From JAJTHJ01 sp046316025 (GTDB lineage Bacteria; Pseudomonadota; Gammaproteobacteria; Burkholderiales; Burkholderiaceae_F): a stretch of DNA of 13,642 bases. Below the pieces are notes generated by a model. The model was not told the origin of the DNA. It worked only from the letters and a program-made list of their open reading frames with translations, and ran no database searches. The position numbers and the translations under genes are program-made. This document shows positions 1-10,033 of this stretch, piece by piece (the stretch's first letter is position 1; each line of letters starts with the position of its first letter). The stretch lies in NCBI GenBank assembly GCA_046316025.1, contig JBKCXU010000023.1, forward strand, positions 1 to 13,642. Direction: 5' to 3'.

Positions 1-234
1 GGCCCCCCCCCCCCCCCCGCCCCCTCACCCGGGCTGGCGCGAGCGGTTCCCAACCCATCACCCCCTTATGTGGTTTTGGTGGGCGCCGAGGGGGCCGGTG
101 GCGGGCGCACTGGCTGTCGACCACTTACCGGACTCTCAATAGGACCGTCATCGGCCCGCGTAGCGGGTGCCATGCGGCCGCAGGCCACGATCGCAGGCGG
201 CGCAGCCGCCGTCATCGCCAGCCTGTTATTCTGA
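1..234. other. Left-edge non-coding stretch with poly-C run
   Basis: No gene is supported here. The first 24 bases are almost only C (16 Cs in a row at 3-18, five more at 20-24), which may be a low-complexity or assembly-edge artefact. One + strand frame stays open from base 1 to a TGA at 232-234, but its third codon positions contain many A and T, unlike every real gene in the window. It therefore looks like chance in GC-rich DNA. A short GGCGGC/GCCGCC hairpin lies at 196-210. Confidence 0.5.
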
Positions 235-281
235 AAAAAGACACCGCCGCCTTGCGGTCAACGCACTGGCGGCTTCTTTTT
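235..281 (+). terminator. Intrinsic terminator-like hairpin just upstream of topB
   Basis: GCCGCC at 246-251 can pair with GGCGGC at 268-273, followed directly by TTCTTTTT (274-281). The flanking AAAAAG (235-240) can extend the stem with CTTTTT (276-281), so it could work in both directions. It ends 13 bases before the topB ATG, leaving no room for a promoter between them. It either ends an upstream transcript or lies in the topB leader as an attenuator. Function is inferred from shape only. Confidence 0.6.
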
Positions 282-294
282 GGGTCTTCACGCC

Positions 295-2835
<2,541 letters not shown>

Positions 2836-2840
2836 CCAAC

Positions 2841-2930
2841 GATCCGTCGCCCCGGCGAAGGCCGTGGCCCGGTGTCTTTGCGGCAAGAGTCGCTGGGCCC
2901 CGGCCTTCGCCGGGGCGACAGGTCGGGATC
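2841..2930. repeat. REP-like palindrome between topB and the aldolase gene
   Basis: A perfect 19-bp inverted repeat pairs 2846-2864 with 2901-2919 (core CCCCGGCGAAGG / CCTTCGCCGGGG). Extra GATCC/GGATC ends lie at 2841-2845 and 2926-2930, and an inner GGCCC/GGGCC pairing is possible. Palindromes of this style are scattered between genes in many GC-rich proteobacteria. No T tract follows, so a classical intrinsic terminator is not indicated, though the stem could stabilise the topB mRNA 3' end. Confidence 0.8.
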
Positions 2931-2951
2931 GTGCGGTAGAGTCCTGCGACC

Positions 2952-3716
2952 ATGCCCAATCCCCTCAAGCACGCTCTGCTCGCCCGCCAACCGCTGTGGG
3001 GCTGCTGGCTCACGCTCGCCTCGCCGCTCGTGGCCGAGGCCTTGTCGCACGCCGGCTTCGACTTTCTCGTGGTCGATACCGAGCATTCGCCGGCCGACAC
3101 GATGGAGGTCGTGGCGCAGTTGCAGGCCATCGGCAACGGCGGCGCGCAGCCCGTCGTGCGGGTGACCGAAAACCAGCCCGCGCTGGTCAAGCGCGCGATG
3201 GATGCGGGCGGTGCGACGGTGCTGTTTCCCAACGTGAATTCCGCCGACGAGGCGCGCCGCGCGGTGGCGGCGATGCGCTACCCGCAAGGCGGCAACGGCG
3301 GGCTGCGCGGCGTGGCCGGCATCAACCGCGGCGCACGCTTTGGCCTGACGCGCGACCATGTTGCGCACGCCAACGCCGACGCCTGCACCATCGTGCAGAT
3401 CGAAAGTGCCGCGGCATTGGCCGCCGTCGAAGAGATTGCCGCGGTCGAAGGCGTGGATGCGCTCTTCGTCGGCCCGGCCGATCTGTCGGCGAGCCTGGGG
3501 CATCTCGGGAATCCGGCGCATCCGCAAGTGGTCGAAGCGATCGCGCGCGTGGCCCAGGTAGCGCGCGCGGCGGGCAAGAGCGCCGGCATCTTTGCCGGCA
3601 ACGCACAGACCGCCCGCGGTTACGCGGCGGCCGGCTACAACTTCATCGCGCTGGCGGCCGACGTGGTCTGGCTGCTCGCCGGCGCCCGCGGGGCTTTGGC
3701 GGAGGCACGAGGATGA
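2952..3716 (+). CDS. HpcH/HpaI-family class II aldolase
   Basis: A 254-residue (beta/alpha)8 metal-dependent aldolase. The family cleaves or forms 2-keto acids, such as 4-hydroxy-2-oxoheptanedioate (HpaI) or 2-dehydro-3-deoxyglucarate (GarL), to give pyruvate plus an aldehyde. Active-site residues known from E. coli HpaI sit at nearly the same numbers: Asp42 and His45 in VVDTEHSP, Arg70 in VVRVTEN, the metal ligands Glu151 in IVQIES and Asp176 in VGPADLS. Length is typical. The substrate cannot be read from sequence: no homoprotocatechuate or glucarate pathway genes are nearby, so GarL, HpaI or a promiscuous homologue are all possible. The start at 2952 matches the family N-terminus; its ribosome site is weak. 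The last codons overlap the next gene as ATGA, implying translational coupling with the lipoprotein. Confidence 0.92.
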   Translation: MPNPLKHALLARQPLWGCWLTLASPLVAEALSHAGFDFLVVDTEHSPADTMEVVAQLQAIGNGGAQPVVRVTENQPALVKRAMDAGGATVLFPNVNSADEARRAVAAMRYPQGGNGGLRGVAGINRGARFGLTRDHVAHANADACTIVQIESAAALAAVEEIAAVEGVDALFVGPADLSASLGHLGNPAHPQVVEAIARVAQVARAAGKSAGIFAGNAQTARGYAAAGYNFIALAADVVWLLAGARGALAEARG

Positions 3717-5209
3717 CGGTGATGGGCTTATCGGTACGCGCTGCGGCCGCACTGGCGGCCGCAGCGATGTTGACCGGCGCGGTGGTCTCGTGCGCCGGCG
3801 AGTCCAGCGACAGCGGCAGTTCGGGCGGCGGCAGCGGCACGAGGCCCGACAGCGCGGCGATGGGCCAGTGGTCGCCGGACTCCCGTTTTACCGACGAGTG
3901 CCCGAAGTCGCTGCACGACACGTACTTCGCGATCGGCCCCGACGGCAAGAGGTACCCGACCTGGCATCCGCCGACGACGACCGACCCGGCGACCGGGCGC
4001 CTGTGCAGCTTCGGTCACGAGCACGGCATGAACCCGAATGCGTCTTCGTGGTGGGACGACATCCGCCGCCACTTTGCCTTCGATGCCAACGGCAACGGCA
4101 GCATCGACAGCAGCGAACTGGCCGCCAGCGGCGTGCCCTTCGGCTACATCGAAGAGCAACTGGATGCCTTCAACGCCGCCACCGGCGTGAGTCCGGCCGT
4201 CGGCCAGCGGCGCATGCCGCACACCAGCTACAAGGCGTACGTGAACAACGGCGTGCGGCGCGACCGAGTGATCGCCAGCGGCACCGAAAGCTACGACCTC
4301 ACCTGCCGCGTGCTGCTCGCCTACCACCAGAACACCGCGACCGCCGATGCCTTTGCCAGCAACCTGCACCCGATCCTGGCGGCCGTCGACTGCAACCAGG
4401 GCACGCAGGCGGCGAACAACCCGATCAAGATCATTGCCAGCGTGCTCGCGCCCTATGGCCGGCCGGCGTTGATCGACGCCGGCCCGGTGGACGGCACGAC
4501 GGTGCCGCTGATCGCGACGGGTGCGCTGCCGGTGCCGGCCAACTCGGCGCAGGTCGCCCCGGGTAACGCCGACGATCCGCGGCGGCTGCCCACCTACGCG
4601 GAGCGCACGCGCGACCAGACCTTTGTCGCCACGGGCAGCATCTCCGACCTCACCGCCGCGCTGCGCGAGCGCTGGGACACAACGATCAGCCTGCGCCGCG
4701 ACGGCGGCGAGCTGGCGCGTCTGGAAACGGCGCTGCTGGTGGACGACCCGATCCGCTACTACGGGCGCAATGCGGCGCTCGACTACAGCATCGGCCTGTG
4801 CTACGCGGGGCTGGACGCCGCCGGCGACTGGCGCGACCAGCCGGGTGAGGCCGGCAGCATCGTGCGCCGCCCGCGCGGAACCAACGACTGCACCGCGTTG
4901 GCGCCCAACGGCGCGGCCACGGCGCCCGGCACGCGCGTGGCCTTCGACGCGCTCGGCAGCCCGTTCCGCAATTGCCAACGCCGGATCGCGCTGGCCGACA
5001 CGCGCATCGCCAACGGCGGCACCGGCGCCGAGGTTTGGTACACCGACCCCTACGGCGGCGGTGCACGCACCACGAGCTTTGCTGGCGGAGTCAAGCAGCT
5101 CATCGGCCGCGGCGCATCGCCGGCCGGCATCACGCTGGCCGAGACCGCGCTGCTGCCCGCCAACCCCGACGGTTGTCCGGCCAGCGCCCGCATTCACGCG
5201 CCGAATTGA
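3713..5209 (+). CDS. Lipoprotein of unknown function with an EF-hand calcium loop
   Basis: A 498-residue exported protein. The N-terminus has Arg9, an Ala-rich hydrophobic core and the lipobox VVSC, predicting lipidation at Cys27, followed by a Ser/Gly-rich linker. Residues 124-135 (DANGNGSIDSSE) form a textbook EF-hand loop with ligands at positions 1, 3, 5, 9 and 12 and Gly at 6, so calcium binding is likely. A GHEHG motif at 101-105 could bind a metal, but this is only a guess. No catalytic family is recognised in the remaining ~350 residues, which hold several scattered cysteines. The start ATG overlaps the aldolase stop (ATGA), with GGAGG at 3701-3705 as a good ribosome site. The coupling suggests co-expression with the aldolase, yet the two proteins should be in different compartments. 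It is a secreted hypothetical protein; only the export and the calcium loop are well supported. Confidence 0.85.
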   Translation: MTVMGLSVRAAAALAAAAMLTGAVVSCAGESSDSGSSGGGSGTRPDSAAMGQWSPDSRFTDECPKSLHDTYFAIGPDGKRYPTWHPPTTTDPATGRLCSFGHEHGMNPNASSWWDDIRRHFAFDANGNGSIDSSELAASGVPFGYIEEQLDAFNAATGVSPAVGQRRMPHTSYKAYVNNGVRRDRVIASGTESYDLTCRVLLAYHQNTATADAFASNLHPILAAVDCNQGTQAANNPIKIIASVLAPYGRPALIDAGPVDGTTVPLIATGALPVPANSAQVAPGNADDPRRLPTYAERTRDQTFVATGSISDLTAALRERWDTTISLRRDGGELARLETALLVDDPIRYYGRNAALDYSIGLCYAGLDAAGDWRDQPGEAGSIVRRPRGTNDCTALAPNGAATAPGTRVAFDALGSPFRNCQRRIALADTRIANGGTGAEVWYTDPYGGGARTTSFAGGVKQLIGRGASPAGITLAETALLPANPDGCPASARIHAPN

Positions 5210-5260
5210 GAGTCGGCGGTCCAGATCGCGGCCGGGTTCATCACGAATCCGGTCGGTGCG

Positions 5261-5369
5261 TTATTCCACTTCCCCTTCAATCGGACAACCGAGGCACGTC
5301 ATTCCCGCGCAAGCGGGAATCCAGCTTCGGTCGCGGAACCCGCTGGGTTCCCGCTTGCGCGGGAACGAC
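5261..5369. repeat. Dispersed palindromic repeat, copy 1, in a convergent gap
   Basis: The 189-bp gap 5210-5398 separates two converging genes and is mostly this repeat. It has a leader (TTCAATCGGACAAC, about 5276-5289) and then two near-identical arms of 28 bp, 5298-5325 and 5342-5369, in inverted orientation with two mismatches. Each arm is itself a hairpin: ATTCCCGC-GCAA-GCGGGAAT at 5301-5320 and GTTCCCGC-TTGC-GCGGGAAC at 5347-5366. A second copy lies at 10846-10981. Its place between converging genes suggests a transcript-ending or mRNA-protecting role, though no T tract follows. Confidence 0.85.
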
Positions 5370-5398
5370 AACACCCCCTTCATGGTCCACAGCCGCAA

Positions 5399-6271
5399 TC
5401 AGCTCTTGGCGAGGGCGCCGGCGATAAGCTCGGCCACGCCGACGCAGTTGCTCGAATGGCGCACGCTGTCGCTGCTCCACACGCGCGCAACCCCGGCCGC
5501 ATGCAGCGACTCCAGTGCGTTACCGACAAAAAGCGCATGGGTGACGGCCACGTCCACGCTGGCCGCGCCGGCGGCAAACGCGCGGCGCGCGGCGGCCACC
5601 AGCGTGCCGGCGGTGCTGGCCACGTCGTCGACCAGCACCACCGCACGCCCGCCAAAGACGATAGACGGCAACTCGATCTGCACCGCGCGGTCGCCGTGGC
5701 GCTGCTTGCGGCACACGGCCCAGTCGGCGCCGGCGGCCTGCGCGGCGGCCTCGACCCATTGCGCGGCCTCGGCATCGGGCCCGAGCAGCAAGGCACGGGG
5801 CTGCTGCTGCGCGATCCAGCGGCCGAGCAGCGTGGCCGCAGACAGCGCAACGGCGTGCCGTGCCGACACCGCGTCGGCCAGCGCGTTGATCCGGTGCAGA
5901 TGCGGGTCGATGGTCACCACGGCATCGAAGTGGCTCGCCAACAGCCGGCCGACGATTCTCTGGCTCACCGCCTCGCCCGGCGCGAAGGCCATGTCCTGCC
6001 GCATGTAAGCGAGATACGGCGCCACCAGCGTGAGCCGCTGCGCGCCGAGTTCGCGCGCGCCGCCGGCGGCGAGCAGCAGTTCCGCGAGTTTGTCGTTGGG
6101 CTGGTGATCGAGCCCGCGCAGCAGCACCACGCGCGGCGGCAGTTGCGGCGGCAGCGTGAGCCTGGTTTCGCCGTCGGGAAAACGGTGGCGCGCAATCGGC
6201 GCCGTGGTCAGTTCGGCCGCGGCGCCGATCTGCTGCGCGAGCGCCTGTTCGTCGTCGAAGTAGAGGAGCAT
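5399..6271 (-). CDS. Ribose-phosphate pyrophosphokinase (PRPP synthetase) homologue, short archaeal-like form
   Basis: PRPP synthetases transfer pyrophosphate from ATP to ribose 5-phosphate, giving PRPP for nucleotide, His and Trp synthesis. The protein has 290 residues, shorter than the ~315-residue housekeeping Prs and close to archaeal enzymes. Recognisable elements in order: FPDGE (31-35), the ATP-site stretch VAPYLAYMRQDMAFAPGE (83-100), TIDPHLHRI (120-128, normally VDLHxxQI), a basic loop CRKQRHGDR (187-195), and the PRPP loop VDDVASTAGT (214-223; classical Prs has VDDIIDTAGT, archaeal forms have Ser). The start ATG overlaps the stop of the phosphorylase gene by one base (TGATG), so translation is coupled. 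It is probably an accessory enzyme working with its neighbour rather than the housekeeping prs. Actual PRPP-forming activity, or a changed substrate such as ribose 1,5-bisphosphate, is unproven. Confidence 0.9.
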   Translation of the reverse strand: MLLYFDDEQALAQQIGAAAELTTAPIARHRFPDGETRLTLPPQLPPRVVLLRGLDHQPNDKLAELLLAAGGARELGAQRLTLVAPYLAYMRQDMAFAPGEAVSQRIVGRLLASHFDAVVTIDPHLHRINALADAVSARHAVALSAATLLGRWIAQQQPRALLLGPDAEAAQWVEAAAQAAGADWAVCRKQRHGDRAVQIELPSIVFGGRAVVLVDDVASTAGTLVAAARRAFAAGAASVDVAVTHALFVGNALESLHAAGVARVWSSDSVRHSSNCVGVAELIAGALAKS

Positions 6272-7818
6272 CAGAAGTCCAGCAGGGGATCGGCGGCGGT
6301 CGCGGCGGCGCCGATCGTATAGCCGCCCGCTGCCTCGGCCACGCGGCGGGCGAAGTCCAGTTCGGCACGGCTCGCGGCGTGAATGCGATACAGCGGCGCG
6401 CCGCGCGCGACCGTGGCGCCGATCTTGTGCAGCAAATCCACGCCGGCGCCGACCACTTTCGGCGCGCCGGCCAACCGCGCGATGCGCGCCAGCCGCTGGT
6501 TGTCGATGGCGGCCACCACGCCGTCTTCGGCGGCGGGCACCTCGAAGACCAGCGGCGCCAGCGGCGGCGCGGCGCGGCTAAACGGCTTGCGGCCCTGCGC
6601 CTCGACGATGGCTTCGAACTTGGCCAGCGCGCGACCGGAGTCGAGGATGTCGCGCGCAATGGCAAAGCCGTCGCCGCCACGCACGTCGGGGTCGAACTCC
6701 AGCACGCGGCCCGCCAGCCGCAGCGCCTTGGTGCGCAGATCGTTGGGCGCGTCGGGATCGTTATCGAGCACGGCCAGCACGTCGCGCGCTTCCAGCACCG
6801 GGCCGATGCCGCGGCCCACCGGCTGGCGGCCGTCGGTGATCACCGCGTCGAGCGTGATGCCCAGGTGATGCGCCACGTACTCGAAGAGTTTCTTCAACCG
6901 CTGCGCGTCGTCGCCGTGGCGCACCTTGGCGCTCGGCCCCAACGGGATGTCGAGCACCAGATGGGTCGAGCCGGCGGCGATTTTCTTCGAGAGGATCGAG
7001 GCGACCATCTGCCCCGGCGAGTCCAGCGCCAGCGGGCGCGACACCGAGATCAGCACGTCGTCGGCCGGCGACAGCGCGGCGCGTCCGCCCCAGGCGAGGC
7101 AGCCGCGATGCTCGCGCACGATCTCGCGCATCCGCTCGAATGGCAGTTCGACCTCGGCCAGCACCGCCATCGTGTCCGCGGTGCCGGCGGGCGAGGTGAT
7201 CGCGCGGCTCGAGGTCTTGGGGATCAGCATCCCGTGCGCGGCGATGATCGGCACCACGAGCATCGAAGTGCGGTTGCCGGGGATGCCGCCGATGCAGTGC
7301 TTGTCCACCACCGGACGCTCGTGCCAGTCGAAGCGGCGGCCGGCGGCGACCATCGCCGCGGTCAGGTGCAGCACCTCGTCGCGGTCGAGTTCGAACTGGC
7401 TGGTGGCAACGAGGAACGCGGCCAATTCCATCTTGGAATAGCGCCGCGCGGCGATGTCGCGCACGATGGCGTCGATCTCTTCGCGCCCCAAGCGCTCGCC
7501 GCCGATCTTGCGGCGCAAGGCCGGCATCGAAGCGGGTGGCTCGGCGTGGGCGATGGCCACCGCCGCGCCTTCGGTCACGCCGAGTTGTGCAAAGGCTTCT
7601 TCGGACAAGCCGAGTTCGCACTCGCCGAGCAGTGCCGCGTCGTCCACCACGTTGACCACGGCGACGATGCTGTGGCCGTTGGCGGCCACCTGCACCTTGG
7701 CCAGCGCCTGGAAGCCCTCGGCCCGCACCACCGGGCAATCGCGCCGCAGGTAGGCGACGTTCTCGCGATAGGTGTCGATGCCGATGCGGCGGGCGGCGAG
7801 GGTGGAGGGGCCGTTCAT
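6271..7818 (-). CDS. Thymidine phosphorylase-family protein of the AMP (NMP) phosphorylase type
   Basis: A 515-residue member of nucleoside phosphorylase family II. Ordinary thymidine phosphorylase (DeoA, ~440 residues) splits thymidine with phosphate. This longer type has an extra N-terminal domain of about 85-95 residues and matches archaeal AMP phosphorylase, which converts NMP plus phosphate to ribose 1,5-bisphosphate plus base. The signature KTSSRAITSPAGTADT (201-216) is the AMP-phosphorylase form of the family motif, and VDKHCIGGIPGNRTSM (171-186) is the phosphate-binding stretch. Such bacterial proteins are commonly named putative thymidine phosphorylase; NMP phosphorylase is the more likely activity by family, but this is inference. 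It is coupled to the PRPP synthetase gene downstream by a 1-nt stop-start overlap and lies 123 bp after a nuclease gene in the same direction. The ribosome site before ATG 7818 is weak. Confidence 0.92.
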   Translation of the reverse strand: MNGPSTLAARRIGIDTYRENVAYLRRDCPVVRAEGFQALAKVQVAANGHSIVAVVNVVDDAALLGECELGLSEEAFAQLGVTEGAAVAIAHAEPPASMPALRRKIGGERLGREEIDAIVRDIAARRYSKMELAAFLVATSQFELDRDEVLHLTAAMVAAGRRFDWHERPVVDKHCIGGIPGNRTSMLVVPIIAAHGMLIPKTSSRAITSPAGTADTMAVLAEVELPFERMREIVREHRGCLAWGGRAALSPADDVLISVSRPLALDSPGQMVASILSKKIAAGSTHLVLDIPLGPSAKVRHGDDAQRLKKLFEYVAHHLGITLDAVITDGRQPVGRGIGPVLEARDVLAVLDNDPDAPNDLRTKALRLAGRVLEFDPDVRGGDGFAIARDILDSGRALAKFEAIVEAQGRKPFSRAAPPLAPLVFEVPAAEDGVVAAIDNQRLARIARLAGAPKVVGAGVDLLHKIGATVARGAPLYRIHAASRAELDFARRVAEAAGGYTIGAAATAADPLLDF

Positions 7819-7871
7819 CTTCGTTCAGCGCTCAGCGCCCAAACTCCGACCCGCCGCTGCGCTGGAGAGGG

Positions 7872-7918
7872 AGTAATCCCCCTCCCCCGTTTACGGGGGA
7901 GGGCTGGGGTGGGGGCGG
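7872..7918. repeat. G/C-rich hairpin repeat inside the nuclease-phosphorylase gap
   Basis: CCCTCCCCCG at 7880-7889 pairs perfectly with CGGGGGAGGG at 7894-7903 around a TTTA loop, followed by GCTGGGGTGGGGG. This resembles a repeat of the type found between genes in many proteobacteria. It sits in the 123-bp gap between two minus-strand genes and could lower read-through or protect the upstream mRNA. No T tract flanks it on the minus strand. Confidence 0.75.
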
Positions 7919-7941
7919 AGCACGGCAATCGAAGTCTCGAT

Positions 7942-9327
7942 TCAAGCTTCATGGCCCACCCCCGCCGCCGCCACCGTCGGCGCCCAGCGCAACTCGCGCG
8001 CGATGCGGGCCGACAGCGCGTGCGCGGCCTGCGGCTCGCCGTGCACGACGTACGTCGCGCGCGGTTTGCCCGGCAGCGCACGCAGCCACTGCATCAGCGA
8101 GTCCTGCCCGGCGTGCGCCGACAAGCCACCCAGCGTGTGTACCGAGGCGCGCACCGGGATCGTCTCGCCAAAGAGATGCACCGTGCGCGCGCCATCGACG
8201 ATGCGCCGCCCCAGCGTGCCCGCGGCCTGAAAACCGGTGAACAGCACGCCGCACTCGGCGCGCGGCAGGTTGTGCCGCAGATGGTGGCGGATGCGCCCCG
8301 CGTCGCACATGCCGCTGGCGGCGACGATCAGTGCACCCTGTCGGATCGTGTTCAAGAAGATCGAATCGTCCACGCTCTCCGTGTAGCGCAGCTCGAACGG
8401 CAGCTTGCGCGCCTGCTGCGCGGCGTGGAACTCGGCGGCCAGGTCGTCGAGCGCCTCCAGGTGCGCGAAGGTCACCTCCGCCGCCTGCCGCGCCAGCGGC
8501 GAGTCGACGAACACCAGCGGCACGCGGATGCGCCCCTGGCGCGCCAAGCGATACAGCAGCACCAGAAATTCCTGCGCGCGGCCGAGCGCGAAGGCCGGCA
8601 CGATCACATTGCCGCGCCGCTCGTGCAGCACCTCGTGCAGCACCTGCACCAGTTCTTCCTCGGTGGCGGCCAGTGCGCGGTGGTTGCGGTCGCCGTAGGT
8701 GGACTCGACCACCAGCACCTCGGTGGCCGCGGGCGGATCGCGGTCGCGCACCACCAGCGGCGAGTGTTCGCCGAGGTCGCCCGAGACCGTCAGCGTCCTT
8801 TCGCGCCGGCCTTCGCGCAGACGGATCTCCGCGAAGGCCGCGCCGACGATGTGGCCGGCGCTCTTCAGCGTCACCGTCACGTCCGGATGAGGCTGGAAGG
8901 GCACGCCGTAGGGCACGCCGTGCAGCCGCGTGGCCAGCCGATCGACCTCCGCCATCGTGTACAGCGGCGCGTCGGTGGCCGCCGCACGGCGGCCGGGCCG
9001 CGCGGCGCGGCTTTGCACGTGCGCACTGTCCTTCAACATCACCGGGATCAGATCGGCGGTCGGCTTGGTGCAGTAGATCGGCGGCCCGCCGGCGGCAAAG
9101 CGCGGCAGCAGCCCGCAGTGGTCGATGTGCGCGTGCGTGACGAGCACGAAGTCGAGCGGGCCAAGCTCGCGCCCGTAACTGGCGCGGTTGCGCGCCGCGG
9201 CGTTGTGCGGCCCGCGCGCGGCACCCTGGAACATGCCGCAATCGACGAGGAAGCGCGCCCGGCCCGCCTGCACGTGCAGACAGGAGCCGGTCACTTCGCC
9301 GGCGGCGCCGTAAAAGGTCAGACGCAT
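7942..9327 (-). CDS. Metallo-beta-lactamase-fold RNA exonuclease with beta-CASP domain
   Basis: A 461-residue protein of the CPSF73/Ysh1-like beta-CASP nuclease group, which uses two zinc ions to hydrolyse RNA in the cytoplasm. Zinc-site motifs are complete: THAHIDH (residues 64-70), His159 in SAGHIVG, Asp184 in SGDLG, and a C-terminal His429 in VVHGEP (RMMBL region). The beta-CASP insertion follows the lactamase half and contains VESTYGDRNH, VPAFALGRAQE, FVDSPLA and AASGMCDAGRI. No N-terminal KH domain is present, unlike archaeal FttA. It is the first of three minus-strand genes; the next two encode NMP-phosphorylase-like and PRPP-synthetase-like proteins, so its products (NMPs or short RNA) may feed them. 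No Shine-Dalgarno is evident before ATG 9327. It is divergent from a lipoprotein gene, with a 73-bp shared upstream region. Whether it acts as an exo- or endonuclease is not readable from sequence. Confidence 0.93.
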   Translation of the reverse strand: MRLTFYGAAGEVTGSCLHVQAGRARFLVDCGMFQGAARGPHNAAARNRASYGRELGPLDFVLVTHAHIDHCGLLPRFAAGGPPIYCTKPTADLIPVMLKDSAHVQSRAARPGRRAAATDAPLYTMAEVDRLATRLHGVPYGVPFQPHPDVTVTLKSAGHIVGAAFAEIRLREGRRERTLTVSGDLGEHSPLVVRDRDPPAATEVLVVESTYGDRNHRALAATEEELVQVLHEVLHERRGNVIVPAFALGRAQEFLVLLYRLARQGRIRVPLVFVDSPLARQAAEVTFAHLEALDDLAAEFHAAQQARKLPFELRYTESVDDSIFLNTIRQGALIVAASGMCDAGRIRHHLRHNLPRAECGVLFTGFQAAGTLGRRIVDGARTVHLFGETIPVRASVHTLGGLSAHAGQDSLMQWLRALPGKPRATYVVHGEPQAAHALSARIARELRWAPTVAAAGVGHEA

Positions 9328-9400
9328 GGCGTTGCGACTGTAGCGCGCGGCAGGCGGTATGCGCTAAGGTTCGCGCATCGCCTGTACTTGGAGTCCTGCC

Positions 9401-10033
9401 ATGCGCCGCCTCGCCAACCTGCCCCTTTTACTCGCCGCGCTTGCCGCGGCGGCAACCCTGACCGCCTGCGCGTCGACCCAGGTCGATGCCGTGTGGGCCG
9501 ACCCGGCCGCCGCCGGTCGCAAGATCGAAGCGCCGGTGCTGGTGGTCGGCGTCGCGCGCGATGCGACCGTGCGCCGCCTGTTCGAAGACCAGATGGTCGC
9601 CGCCCTCAAGGCGCGCGGACTGGCCGCCACGCCGAGCTACGCGGCGACCGACCCGATCACCGAGACGTCCGGCGACGCCCTGCTGGCCGCCGCCCGCGCG
9701 CAAGGAGCGCGCACCTTGGTGTCGTCGGCCGTAACCGGCCAGGAGACGGAAACCCGCGTGATCCAGCAGGCGCCGCCCTCCTGGGGCGTGACCGGCTTTT
9801 CCGGCTGGTACGGCGCGTGGTACGGCTTCTCCGTGCCGGTGCGCACGGAGGTGCGCACCTTCCAGACGCTGCTGGCGCAAACGGCGGTGAGCAACGTCGC
9901 CACCGGCAACGTGGAGTGGACGGCGCGCACGCGCACCGGCTCGCCGACCAACGTCGAGCGCGAGGTCAAGGGTTTCGTGGACGCCATCGTCAACGCGATG
10001 ACCCGCTCCGGACTGCTGCCACCGGCGCCCTGA
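9401..10033 (+). CDS. Small lipoprotein, function unknown
   Basis: A 210-residue exported protein. Arg2-Arg3, a Leu/Ala-rich core and the lipobox LTAC predict lipidation at Cys23. The mature part starts CASTQVDAVWADP and continues with an alpha/beta-looking region (APVLVVGVARDATVRRLFED), an Ala-rich stretch and a Trp/Tyr/Gly-rich loop around GFSGWYGAWYGF. The pattern recalls small proteobacterial lipoproteins with a GNA1162/DUF4136-like fold, but the family assignment is weak. GGAG at 9390-9393 is the ribosome site. Its TGA at 10031-10033 is followed at once by the ATG of a trypsin-like protein in the same frame. Reading through that stop would make a membrane-anchored protease. No role can be assigned from sequence alone. 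Confidence 0.85.
   Translation: MRRLANLPLLLAALAAAATLTACASTQVDAVWADPAAAGRKIEAPVLVVGVARDATVRRLFEDQMVAALKARGLAATPSYAATDPITETSGDALLAAARAQGARTLVSSAVTGQETETRVIQQAPPSWGVTGFSGWYGAWYGFSVPVRTEVRTFQTLLAQTAVSNVATGNVEWTARTRTGSPTNVEREVKGFVDAIVNAMTRSGLLPPAP

Noticed and set aside
1..234. Open + strand frame from the left edge to TGA 232-234
   Set aside because: Its third codon positions contain many A/T, unlike all neighbours, and it includes the poly-C run; no family resemblance. Only its closeness to the terminator hairpin favours it.
280..294. TTG start for topB five codons upstream
   Set aside because: The added residues do not match the family, which begins MSKTLI; they also lie in the terminator T tract.
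5261..5369. CRISPR array or tRNA in the repeat-rich gaps
   Set aside because: Repeats are single palindromic units, not regularly spaced copies with spacers; no cas genes and no tRNA cloverleaf were seen anywhere in the window.
6271..7818. Classical thymidine phosphorylase DeoA
   Set aside because: Too long, with an extra N-terminal domain and an AMP-phosphorylase-type signature; no deo genes nearby.
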